Of a DNA stretch of 64,000 bases, positions 1-11,836 are shown in pieces. The DNA is from Parapristionchus giblindavisi (taxonomy: Eukaryota > Nematoda > Chromadorea > Rhabditida > Diplogasteridae): positions 496,001-560,000 of the forward strand of contig CALSFV010000211.1 of the NCBI GenBank assembly GCA_943737045.1, written 5' to 3'. The notes under the pieces were generated by a model. That model searched no databases. It was not told where the DNA came from and worked only from the letters and a program-made list of their open reading frames with translations. The first letter of the stretch is position 1. The number at the start of each line of letters is the position of its first letter. The position numbers and the translations under genes are program-made.

Positions 1-3000
1 AGTCAAACATACCTCGTCCGAGTCGTGAGAGTAGCCCGTTAAAGCCTAATCCCAAGTACATGGGTAAGATTATTGATTGATTTGTGTAGATTTATCGATT
101 TACGTTTAGCCCCACGCGACGTTAGACCAAAGAAGCTATCGGCACACAATTCAATAGATGGATTAGGGTCATTGTTCGATCGATTACCACGACCTATTGA
201 TCGATCCGAGAATTCAAATGATCAACCCCGGAATTCAGTCGATAAAGTAATGAAGATTATCGATCGATCAGATAGTCATTCCGAAAATTTATCTGGTCCC
301 GGGTCTTCTTCGTCTACTCGCCTTACAACATCTCACACTGAGAAACTAATCCGTGAGTCATCTAATCCCCGGTTTGGTTGCGAAAGAAGAAAAATAGGCG
401 GGGTTGTAGGAGACTTTTCTCATATTTTCATTTCTTCTCGCTGCTTTTGAACAGAGCTCTGTGCCTTCTTTTCAAATCGAGATAAAATTCTGAATTATTT
501 ATTCGATTAGTTAACTAATTTTCTTTTTTTTTAATTTTAGAACCTCTTATTCGACGTGCGCCATCCTATTCAAGACAAACCAATAATCTACCGGTCAATA
601 ATCGACGCTATCATTATGCTGATATAAGTGGTAACCTCTTTTACAGTAGCTATTATGCTGCACCATACATTTTCATGCCTTCACAGTGTGAGGATTGACC
701 CACTATATACAGCTCATTTTCAGGGTCGACCCACTATATAAACCCCTTTTTTTATGTGAAAGATTACAATTTAAGCGAAAAATAACGATTTTTCTAAATC
801 GACCCACTTTATAAAAATACTTCGGTGAGGGCACCGAAAATGTATGATGCTGCACAGTGACTACGACTACGGCTGATATCGATCGATTCAGATTCTCGCG
901 AGCGTCCCATGTCGAGTACAGTACCTCGCCGGTCGATCGATAATTCCTACCAAAACAGTGAGTTGCGATGATATCTGACTGCATATTAGCGGCCGAAACA
1001 CCATAGAGATTGAACATTATTGATTGAATTTATTTTAATAACAGTGCATAATTTTGACATTAACGTGAATGCAAACATTTATTTGTAGTTTTAATTAATT
1101 TAATTTTAAAAATTCACTTAAATGTTCATATTTCAGATTTCCATCGCTCCAAGCCATCGATGCCGCCAAGGACTGCAGTGATTTCTGATGCCAATCGTAC
1201 TCCGCTGGCTCGCTGTAGACCAATCGCACCAGTTAAGAGAGAGGATTCTGTTGGCGAAGAGATGGTAGTGGATACGGTAGTTGCACCGGAACCGAAGCGC
1301 TTGACAACTGTACCAGAGCCAGAGGTACGGTATTTATCGATTCTCAGAGATCAATCGATATCTTTATAGCCAATGGATTGCGAAGAGGCCGATACGATAG
1401 AGTCGACAATTGTGAAGCCGAGCTTGGGAATTCCGTTCGACATTGTTGTCAAACGTACGCATATTGATTGATTTTTAAATTTAAAAAAATAAATCGATAA
1501 TGTTCCAGAGGAATCGGAAAGTGTGCACTGGAGAAGAGCGTTCGCGTCGCTTTTCGATCAGGTGCGTTTAATAATAATGTACAAGCAAGGAAAAGTAGGG
1601 AACTGTACAAAGAATAGTGAACATGGGGGTACACATCATAGGTGGGCAATATTGGGGAATGGCTGTGCGCAAACCGGAGAATTGTAAGGCAAGGCTATGC
1701 GCATGACCATTTTTTAGCAGATTTGACTGAAAATTTTCCAATTTTTGCGAGGAAAAGCTATGCGCAAGGCTCCGCAAGGGAAGGTAAGGCTGCGCGCAAA
1801 ACGAATTCGTTTTCAAGCACCCACCTATGGAGTACACATAGAATACCACGTCCCTACTGTGGCGTCCAATCCAATCGATTATCGATTGATTTTGATTTCA
1901 GATGCCTGTTACCGTACCTGCGGTTAAGCGCGAACTTGACGCAGCGACTGATGATGTGCAGGTTCATATTTTGCACGATTGGAACAATCGATAATTTATC
2001 GATTTTTAAACTGTAAACTCTGAATTACTGATTGTTTTTTTTAGGAGGATACGAATGTAGCGTGCACGAAGAGGGTTAAGAATGAACAAGATGAAGAGAA
2101 GAAGAAGAAGATTAGGAAGAAAGGCAAATCGATGTGTACAGTAACCATTAAGGAAGAAGAGATTATTGTAGCTGATAGTTCGGCTATGAATGGGGATACG
2201 GTACCCACGAGTACTGTAGCTGTAAAGGAGGAAAGTAGTGATACTGCAGCGAAAACCTTTATTCCTCCGAAGAGTACGGTAGCCAGCAAATATCGATTAG
2301 TCGGGGATGAAGGAGACGATGATGTGGAGATATTGCCCACTCCGCCCAAGCCGACTCCTGAGGTTAGTATTTTATTGATTGATTTTTTAAAATATAATAT
2401 TAATGGTTATCGATTTTAAATATGTAAAGAACAATTTTAGGTGGTCACTCTTAGTGATGACGAGAACGATGATAAATCAACCGTATCCAGAGAGAACAGG
2501 AATACTGTAGCTGAGGGTACTGTGCAAGGTACGGTAACAGGGATGGACAAGCCCAGAACTACCGTATTGAAGAAGGAAGCGGTGGATACTGTTGCCGTGC
2601 GGAAGGAGGTAGGAGAACATACTGTGTATTGATTATGCTAATTACACTTTAGAAGGAAGAGCCTAGTGATACTGTAGTCAAGCAAGAGGTCGGAGATACT
2701 GCAGCGCTGGGGAATACGGTATCGATGGATTATCGATTAATTGTATGCATGATTGATTACAGAATATCGATTACATGAGAAGGACGATAAAGCAGGAGAG
2801 GGCGGATGATGAACTATGGATAGTGGGAGCGAAGATGAGAAATAGGAGGGTTAAGAAGGAAGCCCAAGAAGTTGAGGTAACATTAAGATGCTTGAAGTAA
2901 CACCCCGAGCTAATTTGAGACTCTCCGCATTGGCAATACTCTCCCGAAGACAAAGAAAGTGTGAGAGTGTTGTCAGAATGGAGAGTAAAATTTGCTTGCG

Positions 3001-3793
3001 ATGTGGATTTATATAATATTGTCAATTAGCCTATTTTAGAGTGCTCCTTTGTTCGGCAATCGCAAGGTGAAGCGTGAGGATATTAAGGAGGATAACGTAG
3101 AGGTAACGTCTAGCATCGGTTGAACGTGCAATAAGGTTAAAGGGAGCGTAACCTCTCTCAATGGTCTCTACATTGTGCACACTATTTCTCTGTTATCTAA
3201 CAACGAGAAAGCATTGCGCGTCGAAGAAACCATTGAGAGAGGTTACGCTCTCTTTAATTTGCTGGGGGTACTGCAAGTACTTCAATCAATGCACTGTGGG
3301 ATACTGTAATCGTATTTCAACCTATTGTCGCAGGGATCATGTGTGCATATTTCAATCAATATTATCTATATTCATTTCCAGAGCGAGACTTCCCTTGGAG
3401 CTGAAAGTACTGCACGCGCTGAAGTTGTGAAAATAGAGAAGATTCAATCAATAAAGGACGTATCTGATGTTAAGCCTACTGTATCTCAGGTTTGCCATTC
3501 ATTTATTGATTTATTTGTTTTCCCATTTATATATTGATTGAGTAGCGGTCACTGATTATTCCGTGTCTGTGAAGGTGCTGTGTTATTGGGTTCACTTTCG
3601 TGTTATTTTTATCGCACAACGTGCTAAAAATACTAAAAAGATATTAAATAAATTAAATGAATTACTGTAGCATCGTCGTGGGCGTCGTCGCTCCCAATGG
3701 GAGATAGTGGATCCGAGTGAGGAGTGGCTGGAGAGGACTGGCATCTGCCAGGACAGGCATCAGTGGAAGCAGAAGAGATGGAAGGATGGATGA
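1..3793 (+). CDS. Unrecognised acidic/lysine-rich, SUMO-motif-rich protein, 3' part of gene
   Basis: Partial at the left edge. I read 14 exons whose phases agree: about 1-63, 110-376, 541-630, 1137-1324, 1370-1454, 1509-1561, 1902-1961, 2045-2362, 2441-2608, 2653-2718, 2763-2876, 3040-3102, 3382-3489 and 3671-3793 (TGA), giving close to 590 residues. I do not recognise a family. The middle is low complexity, rich in K, E, D, T and V, and carries about twelve PsiKxE/D motifs (VKRED, VKREL, VKNEQ, IKEEE, VKEES, LKKEA, VKQEV, IKQER, VKKEA, VKRED, IKEDN, VKIEK). The last exon is basic and Trp-rich (SQWEIVDPSEEWLERTG) and could be a folded tail. A run KKKKIRKKGK could be a nuclear signal. A nuclear, heavily SUMOylated or SUMO-binding scaffold is an inference only. 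Introns carry small MITEs (near 2900-3010 and 3141-3253). The next gene starts 609 bp downstream on the same strand. Confidence 0.6.
2895..3012. mobile_element. Small MITE, CACCC-GAGCTAATTT family, in an intron
   Basis: Imperfect inverted repeat: the left end reads CACCCCGAGCTAATTTGAGA and the right end GGAGAGTAAAATTTGC, with a CTCTC/GAGAG-rich stem between. The same family occurs at 56739-56856 and, interrupted, at about 55040-55335. It lies in the intron between the exons ending 2876 and starting 3040, and adds no coding sequence. Confidence 0.5.
3141..3253. mobile_element. TTAA MITE (AGGGAGCG family) in an intron
   Basis: A 113-bp palindromic element that starts AGGGAGCGTAACCTCTCTC and ends GAGAGGTTACGCTCTCT. 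It is flanked by TTAA on both sides (3137-3140 and 3254-3257), the target typical of piggyBac-like transposition. Further copies lie at 26274-26385 and 56622-56734, also with TTAA flanks. Confidence 0.75.
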
Positions 3794-4402
3794 CATTATT
3801 GATTTATCGATTGATTTTTTAAAGATTCCTTTGTCGTTATTGTTTGACATTATTGATTTATCGATTGATTTTATTGATTTTTTAAAGATTGTTTGTCGCT
3901 ATTGTTTGAGCCTGTACTACTAGAGGAATTGCTTGTGATTTAAGAATGTATTTTATGATGAATATTAGATTATTCGCATTTTTTCGAATTGTAGGCCTTT
4001 CTTTACTTGAAAATCGATTGAATCGGGTAAATGAGCTCCAATATATCATTATGGGTTTTATATGCATGGATGTTTCCTGTGTTTCTGTTGATCTATATGC
4101 CATGTTTTACTAGCATAAATTCTTTATGTGCCTCTATTTGATGTGTCGATGAAGCAATTATGATGTTTATGACGCCCGAATTGAGCAATTGTTCGTTTTA
4201 TCTTTATTAAAATTATGTGAATAAAAAAGAATATTATAAAATCTACTTTATGTAATGTTTTGAAAAATTTGAAAGAAAATGGTCAGTTGGAATTGTGACC
4301 CAACGCAACACCTAAACTCTGAATGTACTGTAGTCGCTGTTCAACGCTAAATTCGAATACTTTATTTTTCATAGGTTTTGCGTCGTTTCTTCGCTTTCGG
4401 CA
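3794..4402. other. Intergenic gap before IK
   Basis: No credible gene. The stretch is AT-rich and would hold the 3' UTR of the upstream gene (poly-A-like AATAAA near 4220) and the promoter of IK. The first IK exon is very short (11 coding bases). I see no operon-type spacing or clear regulatory motif beyond ATTGATTT runs. Confidence 0.4.
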
Positions 4403-5096
4403 ATGGAAACAGGGTGAGTTCGTGTTTTATTGTTTGTATTAAACTAATTCAGTGGATATAAACTATGCCAAATCCATCTCATTCAGTACCAACATATTTT
4501 TGAAACCTTTCTTTTCACTCGTTATCAATATTTGTCTCGTTTCGTGCATACGCACATCGATAAAATATAAATTGTTTGTATGAGTCGTTGCAAAGTGCTT
4601 TTATGTTTTAGAAACCTGCGTAACGAGGATTTCCGTAAGCTGCTCACGCAGAAACGGAGTGATGCGCCGCGTCAGACTGCCTCTGATGCGAAGGGAGGCA
4701 ACAATAAAGGTGAATTAAAGCTCTCATCTTCACGCGGCCACATAGCAACGTCGTCTAGCTATTCTTATTCGAATTACTTCTTCTTTATTCCGTCATAGTG
4801 TACGTAACAGGAAATGGGATGAAATAAGCACCCCCCCCCCTTTATTATAAGGGAAAGGGATAATTCTTTACGGGGATTCCTTAACTAGCTACATAAATTG
4901 TATTTATTGTTTAGATTTTCTGTACGAGATGGTGAATAGTTAATTTATAAGTGTGTAAAACGTTTTCTCTTCCTTTTCTTTTCGCAACTTTCGAACAAAA
5001 TTTTACCAATGATTAGGAGGCGCGGCATTCTCGCACAAGCAAGCAGCCAAGCAGCAGTACAGGAAGAAGGGTGGACTTGGACACAAGCATAAAAAG

Positions 5097-5131
<35 letters not shown>

Positions 5132-6157
5132 TCAATGATATTATTCTTTGCTATTATTTATTATAATTCCTTCAAATGAATGATATGTGATTGATTGATT
5201 ATATAAGTCTCGTGAATTCATGGAACAACCAATATGACCGCGGTCTTTCTAGTTGTCCGTCATATACGATTATTATTGTTATTGTTATTATAATTAAATT
5301 TATGTGATATTTGGTTGTTAGCTAAATGGCTTTGTTAAATATCAGGAAATATCATAACAATATCAGTAATAATAATAATAATATCTGTGTTATCTATATC
5401 TTATATCGATTGAACTCAATCTACATTTTATAGATGTGAAACCAGTAAGATAATAAGGAAGGTTGAATATATTTCGTTCACTGTCCCACTGGTCTCCCAT
5501 GGAATCTACATACTGATATGCGATCTATACCGTCAAAACGAAAAAAAGTGAAACATTTGTGACAATTTGTGACAAATTGTCACAAAAGTTCACAAAGTGC
5601 CTATTTTTAGCGTTTTTCACGCACTTGAAGATGTATTTTCTTAGGTATTTTAGTCTGGATGTGTTTGCCAAATGCAGTAATGTGTGACAAAAGTAAAATA
5701 ATTAATCGGGAGCGCCGCGGTGAAAAATTGGTATACTGTAGCATACTGTAGAATTATACTGTAAAACTACTACCATCGTGCTTCCTTCGTCTAATCATGG
5801 ATGTACATTTCATTACATGACTTCCTATAGCGAATTTGCACTGTTTGGATCATGACACGGATCAGGTTGCAAAACAGGTATACTGTAGAAAATCCTACCG
5901 TATACCAGTTTCACCAAACAGCTTTCGTAGTGAATTATTTGAATCGCTTTCTTCACATGTCAATTAGGCAAGCCCAGTGATGCTCAAATACCCTATTATC
6001 CAATAAAATACTTGCAACCGCGTTTTGATATCATGACTCAAAATTTTCAAAATCTTGTGAACTTTTGTGACAATTTGTCACAAATTGTCACAAATGTTTC
6101 ACTTTTTTTCGTTTTGACGGTACAATCAATAAAATAATAATGGCCAACTATAATAGA

Positions 6158-6190
<33 letters not shown>

Positions 6191-6639
6191 TCATATGATA
6201 TCAGGATAAGCCGAAGAAGGAGGGCGAGGGCGGAGGTGATGAGGACGACGAGGAGGAGGACGACAACAACCTCAAGGAGATCCTGAAGAACTATCGAGAT
6301 CGAGCGGCCGAGAGACGCACTAAGGGCAATGTGAGTGGAGTTACGAGATTAGAGTACGCGAAAAGCGAATACGGACGTTTTAGCATTGACGATCTTGAAA
6401 TGTAAAGCATAAGTATCACAATATAGACAGTCCAGATTTAACATGAAATAGTACGTGTCTGTTGCAAAATGAGGTAGTGAGATGCACGATCGTATATTAT
6501 TGAAACCTGTGGAAGATCTCACAGTTATACTGAAATACGTCACTAGAATACAATACACGTGACATACCCTACATACGACCGCCATTATTATTTCAATAAA
6601 TCGATTGATTAATTGATTGATTGATTAATTGATTGATTA

Positions 6640-6673
<34 letters not shown>

Positions 6674-8602
6674 CGATTAATTGATTTATTTATTGATTGC
6701 CATTTCAGGAGCCCGAGATGGATCCGGAGCTGGCTGCGGCGTACCGAGCAGTGCCCGGTGATCGACGCGCCGTATTCGATGCGGCCATGAAGCGTCAGCA
6801 AGCGATCGAGGTACGGTAGTTACACGAGTTGAGTACGCAAATACGGACACCCACTTCAAGATGTTGTCTGTTTCAGGAGTCGAAGTATCTTGGAGGAGAT
6901 ATGGAGCATACTCACTTGGTGAAAGGTCTCGATTACTCGCTCCTGCATAAGGTTTGACTTACTTGTACCGATCTGCATTTGTAGTCTGATCTTTTGATAT
7001 TGTAGTTTGATCTTCTGATCTCGGGATCGTGTAGTTTGATCTCTCACCTTTCAGGTTCGTGCTGAGATCACGAAGACTCGTCCTGATGGTCCAGGCGATG
7101 ATGAAGACGAGCTCGAGGCAGCGTTGATGGTGAGAGTTACGCTTGTAGAGTACACCAATACGGCTACTAGAGTTACACGCGTAGAGTACACCAATACGGC
7201 TCTGAGCTACTCTCGTAGAGTACAACAGTACGGCTCAGAGTTACACTCGTAGAGTACGCCAATACGGCTCATTTAGACGGGGAAGGCAGCGAAGGAGGAC
7301 GAGGTGGAGAAGGCGCCCGAGAGTCTCATGGCGAGAAATATGCAGAGAATACTCTTCAAGGTAGCTGTGGTTTTTTTCAAAAATTGAAGTGTTCTACAAT
7401 TTCTTTAACTTGAAATCTATTAAAGTGAGACTCACTTCAAGTTGACTAAAGTAAACTTAAATTACTACAATTTTAAGTACAGTTTTTGGTGTCGCAAGTT
7501 TTGTTGGCATACCGGAGAATCTCATGATAGTGGTTTAAAGGCATAGGTCGAAAAGTAGGTTATAAAGTACCAAGCCTGACCGGATTTTGAGCCAAAATTT
7601 CACAAAAATCGAAAATCCTGACCGAATTTTGAGCCAAAATTGCACAAAAATCAAAAAACCTGACCGGATTTAGAGCCAAATTTGCCAAAAATCGAAAAAC
7701 CAGACCGGATTTTGAAAACCGATAACCTAGCTATTCGACCTATGTTTAAAGGGAAGTGGGTTCAATAATACAGTCTTATCACAAGACTTGTCGTATAAGT
7801 GAACATTAGAGGCGATTCCCAAGTCTTGGATGTTTTTGTTGAAGCTCAATCAATCAATAATCATAGTAGGCAATCTATAATCACGGTAATCAATCAATAA
7901 TGATTGTCATTCACCAGACCGAGTTTCCTCTCCGCAATGAGCTCTTCGGGAAGGGTCGCATGGCGTACGTCGTCGAGTTGGAAGATGAAGCGTCAGATGT
8001 GCCCACGACGCTGTTGAGGTGATCTGATGTATTTTTACTACGGTAAACTTAAGGTAACACTCCGTGCTAATGTGAAACTCGTCGAGTTATTTTTAAACTT
8101 TTTGCGCCTGGATCTCTCGCTCTCTTTATCAACGAGAGAGTTTTTGCTAGTTATTTTTGCGTCCGACCCACCCTCTCTTGTAAAAAAATAATTTAAAAAA
8201 TAAGTGCACCGCTTACACAGCAATTCTCCTCGGTGGCTGGCCAGTATTACAGTATACCAGACCATTTTAAGCAGAATTGCGTTTCACTTTATTTAAAGTA
8301 ATCTATGGCGAATTATAAGTACATTTTAAGTTTTGAAAGACAACCCGCTAAACTGATCACGAAAGACTGCATGTTGCGAAATATACGAGATTAGTGAAAC
8401 ATGAGAGCAGCGGTGCTGTCAATTAATCTTCAACCAATTCACTGAAAACGCGACGGACCTTCATAAAACTATGCTAATTATCTGTTTTGCCTCTGTAATT
8501 TGTTGTGATGGAAATAAAGAATAATAATAATAATATTAATAATAATAATACAAATAATAATAATAATAGTAACAATAATAATTATAATAATAATAATGAT
8601 AA

Positions 8603-8633
<31 letters not shown>

Positions 8634-11519
8634 AGTCTTTGTAGATCAGTGCATGACTGCCCAGTGACAGAGTCGAATGCAGCTGTGAACGCGAACAATC
8701 TACTCATCTCGAAGCTCACTCAGGTTTTTATATTTATTTTTATTTTATATTATTGAATGCTACATTGTGTGAAATTAGCTCGAAGTTTTTTTCTTGCAAT
8801 GTTATGAGAAAGATAAATGCAAACTGTGATTGTTGATTAAATTATTATAATTATAATTATTATTATTATTATTATTATTATTTTAATAATACATTCCCAG
8901 GTGCTGAGCTATCTGCGCACGGATACGAAGAAGAAGCAGAAGTTGAAGGAGTCGTTTGGAAGCGAGGAGGTGTGGATTATGTATTTATTTATTGAATTAA
9001 TTAATTGTTTAGATTTTTATTAATTTCTGGCAATTCCCCCCCCCCTTTTGCGAATTTTTTTGGACTCCTATAATTTATGATTATTTGTTTTTTTTTATAT
9101 CGAGGAGGGTGGTTTTTGGTTCTGCATTCTGTAGGCTCAATGAATTGTTGATGCCATGTGATGACTGGCTTTATTGAGATTGTGAAACACGCAATCGCCT
9201 GGTGAACTTATTATCTTCTCATGTCCTCTTGACTTACAATTAGAGGTATTCAACAATGTACACTAGCTCTAGTCGTTATTCTGATTATCTTATGTTATTG
9301 ATTATATTGATTGATTAACCCATTTCAGGCTCGTTCAAAGGCCGCGGAGGCGTCGATCTTTGACAACGCGGGCGAGTATGTGCCCAGACGAGAGAAGGAG
9401 GAGAGGAGAGACCATAGAGACAGGGACAACAGGGACAGTAGGGATGGAGGAGGAGCGGTCTCCAAGAGAGACTACTTTGCTGACTCGAGAAGGGTACGGT
9501 ATATTTATTTAATATTTAATATTTATTTAAATTGCAAGGGGCGGGGCCAGTAGGATGTTTCATGGTAGTACTAACTGACATTGAGTCAGAGAGACTAGAT
9601 TTACCTCTCCGACAAAATTATTTGCTTATTATTATGATTATTATGTATTTATTATTTAAATTTTTAGGGGCTCTCCGTTTTTTCGAAACTTAACAATGTA
9701 GAGACACCGTAATCCTTTGTCCTAGTTTTCCGTTCAGGATGATCTATTTTAATCGATAACGATAGCGACTAGAGATACCGTAATCTTCGTAACCCTGTTT
9801 TCCGTTCAGGACGATCGTGATCGTGATCGACGACGAGATGATAGAGGAGGAGGACGAGGAGGAGGAGAGTCACACAGGGATAGAGATAGACGGAGAGAGG
9901 AGCGAGATCGGGAGGATAGGGAGAGGGAGAAGAGGAGGTTGGTTGAAGTTAATTGCATAGGTCGAAGAGTATGTTACAAAGTACCAAGCCTGACCGGATT
10001 TTGAGCCGAAATTTCACAAAAATCGAAAATCCTGACCGAATTTTGAGCCAAGTTTGCCAAAAATCGAAAAACCTGGCCGCATTTTTAAATCCGATAACCT
10101 AGTTATTCGACTTATGGTTGATTGTTATATCAGTGATTAAATAGGTACCCTGAAAACCTGCAGGCAGTACATTTTCAGCAGCAACACAAAAATAAAATGA
10201 GTGCAGGAGGGCACTATCTGGTGCGCAGGCTTAGGGTAGGGTCCTGTTGATCTCGTGGTTCATACATTTCATAGATAACATGATTCACAATACATTTTCA
10301 TACGTCACGAACCTTAGTGGATTTCAGGAAAATTTAATTTTACGAGCAGCTCTAGAATGCTAAAAATAATAATTATCAGTAGTAGTTTTTTTTAAAGTGG
10401 TGTCCGAAAGGCACGAAAAGTAACGCAACGAAGCGGCGAGAGAGCGTGCTAAAAAGAGGAGAGTTTTTCCAGATATTCTTTCCTTAACTTTTGAAGAGCA
10501 TAAATAATCAATAAATAATCAGTAATCAATCAATAATCATATTTTATTATTTTATAGGGCAGAAGAGCGCGAGAGGGAGGAGCTCAAGCGTCGATTCGAG
10601 GAACAAAAGAGACTGGAGGAGAAGTTGGCGAAGCGAAAGCGTGACACCGAAGGGTACGGTAACAATGGGCTTTTATTGATTACTGTAGATAATAAGTTTA
10701 TTGATTGACAACTTATTGTATGGATTACTGTAGTATTGATCTATTCTCAGCTACGACGAGTGCTATCCGGGTGGCATGGATATGGGCGGATTCAACGATT
10801 CTGACGAGGATGAGGTCGGTGATCTTTGATCTTTGTTATTGCCTCAACTTGTAGTTTGTAGTTTGATCCCATCGTATTGTTCAGGATGATGGTCCATCGG
10901 CGAAGAAGGGCCGCGCGGCGTGGGGTGATGACGACAAGGAGAAGTTTACTAAGGTACGGTAGTATTGATTATCGATTGATTTGCTGGCTACAGTAGTCCA
11001 CTATTAAATAGCTACAGTACTTATCAATTATCGATTGCAGTCGTCGAGCAAGACGGAAGTGAAGGCAGCCTATCAGTATGGCGTGAAGAAGGGAGATGGA
11101 CGGAAGACTGGCAAGGGACAGGTACGGTAACATTGGATATTGATTAGTTATGACTTGTTTATTGATTGATCGGGTTGCTAGAATACTGCAACATTGTTTA
11201 GTTTATTGATTGATTGTTATTTCAGGATAAGAAGCTCGATTCTGAGCTTGACAAGATCAATAAGATCATGGAGAAGAGAAAGACGGAGGGATCGTGAGTT
11301 TCATCTTTTGATCTGCAAATAATCAATAATATTTATCAACTAATCAATAATCATCTTTTGATCTACAACAAATCCATAATGAATTGAGAGAACTGAGAAA
11401 TCTTCATTTGGTAGATAGATGATATAGATTCTGTGTGAGATCAATGTGAACTCAATAATATTTGCACAATAATATTGTAATCAATAATCGTCAGGGACGC
11501 CCCAAGAATGCGCTATTGA
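4403..11519 (+). CDS. ik (smu-2 orthologue): IK / RED protein, spliceosomal B-complex factor, complete gene
   Basis: RED/IK is a nuclear spliceosome component that works with SMU1 in activation of the B complex and influences splice-site choice. I read 19 exons: 4403-4413, 4612-4709, 5017-5096, 6205-6330, 6709-6810, 6877-6951, 7055-7129, 7277-7360, 7918-8018, 8645-8723, 8901-8969, 9329-9493, 9810-9937, 10558-10653, 10751-10814, 10885-10953, 11041-11121, 11226-11293 and 11495-11519. Family hallmarks appear in order: RNEDFRKLL near the N-terminus, NYRDRAAERR, then ESKYLGGDMEHTHLVKGLDY, FPLRNELFGKGRMAYVVELE, LLISKLTQVLSYLR, an RD/RE-rich stretch (exons 12-14), YDECYPGGMD and AAYQYGVKKGDGRKT, ending DAPRMRY. 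Length (about 560 residues) matches animal IK. Phases join cleanly and no internal stop was seen. Introns hold a Tc-like MITE, ATAGGTCGAA elements and TAA microsatellites. Two broken 3'-half copies lie downstream, near 46.6 and 50.1 kb. Confidence 0.93.
4775..4845 (-). mobile_element. Truncated LINE 3' tail
   Basis: The stretch CTTTATTCCGTCATAGTGTA followed by CGTAACAGGAAATGGGATGA matches the 3' end of the full LINE at 15050-15110 in the same orientation. It is a dead 5'-truncated insertion in IK intron 2. Confidence 0.6.
5101..5131. repeat. (TAA)n microsatellite
   Basis: A simple TAA tract in IK intron 3. Similar tracts lie at about 6159-6190, 8519-8632 (interrupted), 22467-22513, 27461-27546 (TTA orientation) and 36886-36922. 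Confidence 0.9.
5530..6120. mobile_element. Tc1/mariner-type MITE with TA duplication in IK intron 3
   Basis: Left terminus CCGTCAAAACGAAAAAAAGT and right terminus ACTTTTTTTCGTTTTGACGG are near-exact inverted repeats. They extend inward through a GTGACAATTTGTGACAAATT motif. TA dinucleotides flank both sides (5528-5529 and 6121-6122). The 591-bp interior has no transposase reading frame, so it is non-autonomous. TACTGTAG motifs occur inside it. Confidence 0.85.
6596..6700. repeat. (ATTG)n-type tract
   Basis: A run of ATTGATTGATTA units just before the acceptor of IK exon 5. Short ATTGATTG runs recur in most introns of the window. Confidence 0.85.
7533..7743. mobile_element. MITE with CATAGGTCGAA termini, IK intron 8
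   Basis: It starts CATAGGTCGAAAAGTAGG and ends CCTAGCTATTCGACCTATG, which are inverted repeats. The interior has three or four direct copies of a unit around CCTGACCGGATTTTGAGCC. A second copy lies at 9957-10117, and degenerate pieces near 21765 and 35247. Confidence 0.7.
9957..10117. mobile_element. MITE with CATAGGTCGAA termini, IK intron 13
   Basis: Second copy of the family at 7533-7743, starting CATAGGTCGAAGAGTATG and ending CCTAGTTATTCGACTTATG, with the internal CTGACCGGATTTTGAGCC unit. It sits just after exon 13, upstream of the point (about 10150) where sequence shared with the chimeric IK copies begins. Confidence 0.65.
10395..10500. repeat. Dispersed repeat with GAGAGAGCGTGCTAAAA core
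   Basis: The block GCGAGAGAGCGTGCTAAAAA followed by GAGGAGAGTTTTTCC and TTTTGAAGAGCATA recurs at about 44285-44360, 46395-46500 and 53735-53815, and on the other strand near 36350-36420. Its family is unknown to me. It has no coding potential and is probably an old MITE. Confidence 0.5.
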
Positions 11520-11836
11520 TCGACGCTACACGTTTGATGATCCTGCCGAATATTTGTTTCACTTGTTTCTATCGATTTCTGAATATTTATTGATTGATAA
11601 ATGTTATCAAAACCATACATTGTTGTCCAACTCTCATGAACTGGCCAGTAAAATTGCTTATTTTATTCTGTTTTTGTATTTGTGATAAAGTGACTCATTT
11701 TTTATAAACCGACATACTTGTAAACTGTACCAACACCTATTCCAACAATGTGGAAGCTCGGAAATGTGTGGTACGGTAGTTGATTATCGATTTTTGCATT
11801 CCCGAGGAGTTTGATCTTTGATTTCTATATGCACAG
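11520..11836. other. IK 3' flank fused to ATR intron
   Basis: From 11520 to about 11765 the sequence matches the 3' flank of the IK copies at 47560 and 52000 (GATCGACGCTACACGTTTGA). After GTGGTACGGTAG at about 11770 it instead matches the ATR intron that starts GTGGTACGGTAG at 40717. This is a rearrangement junction within a splice-donor-like motif. Confidence 0.7.

Noticed and set aside
1642..2016. 124-residue open frame in the first gene
   Set aside because: It spans the intron 1562-1901 and reads exon 1902-1961 in the wrong frame.
8505..8756. Poly-Asn protein frame
   Set aside because: It is a TAA/AAT microsatellite joined to IK exon 10 (8645-8723); only the exon part is coding.
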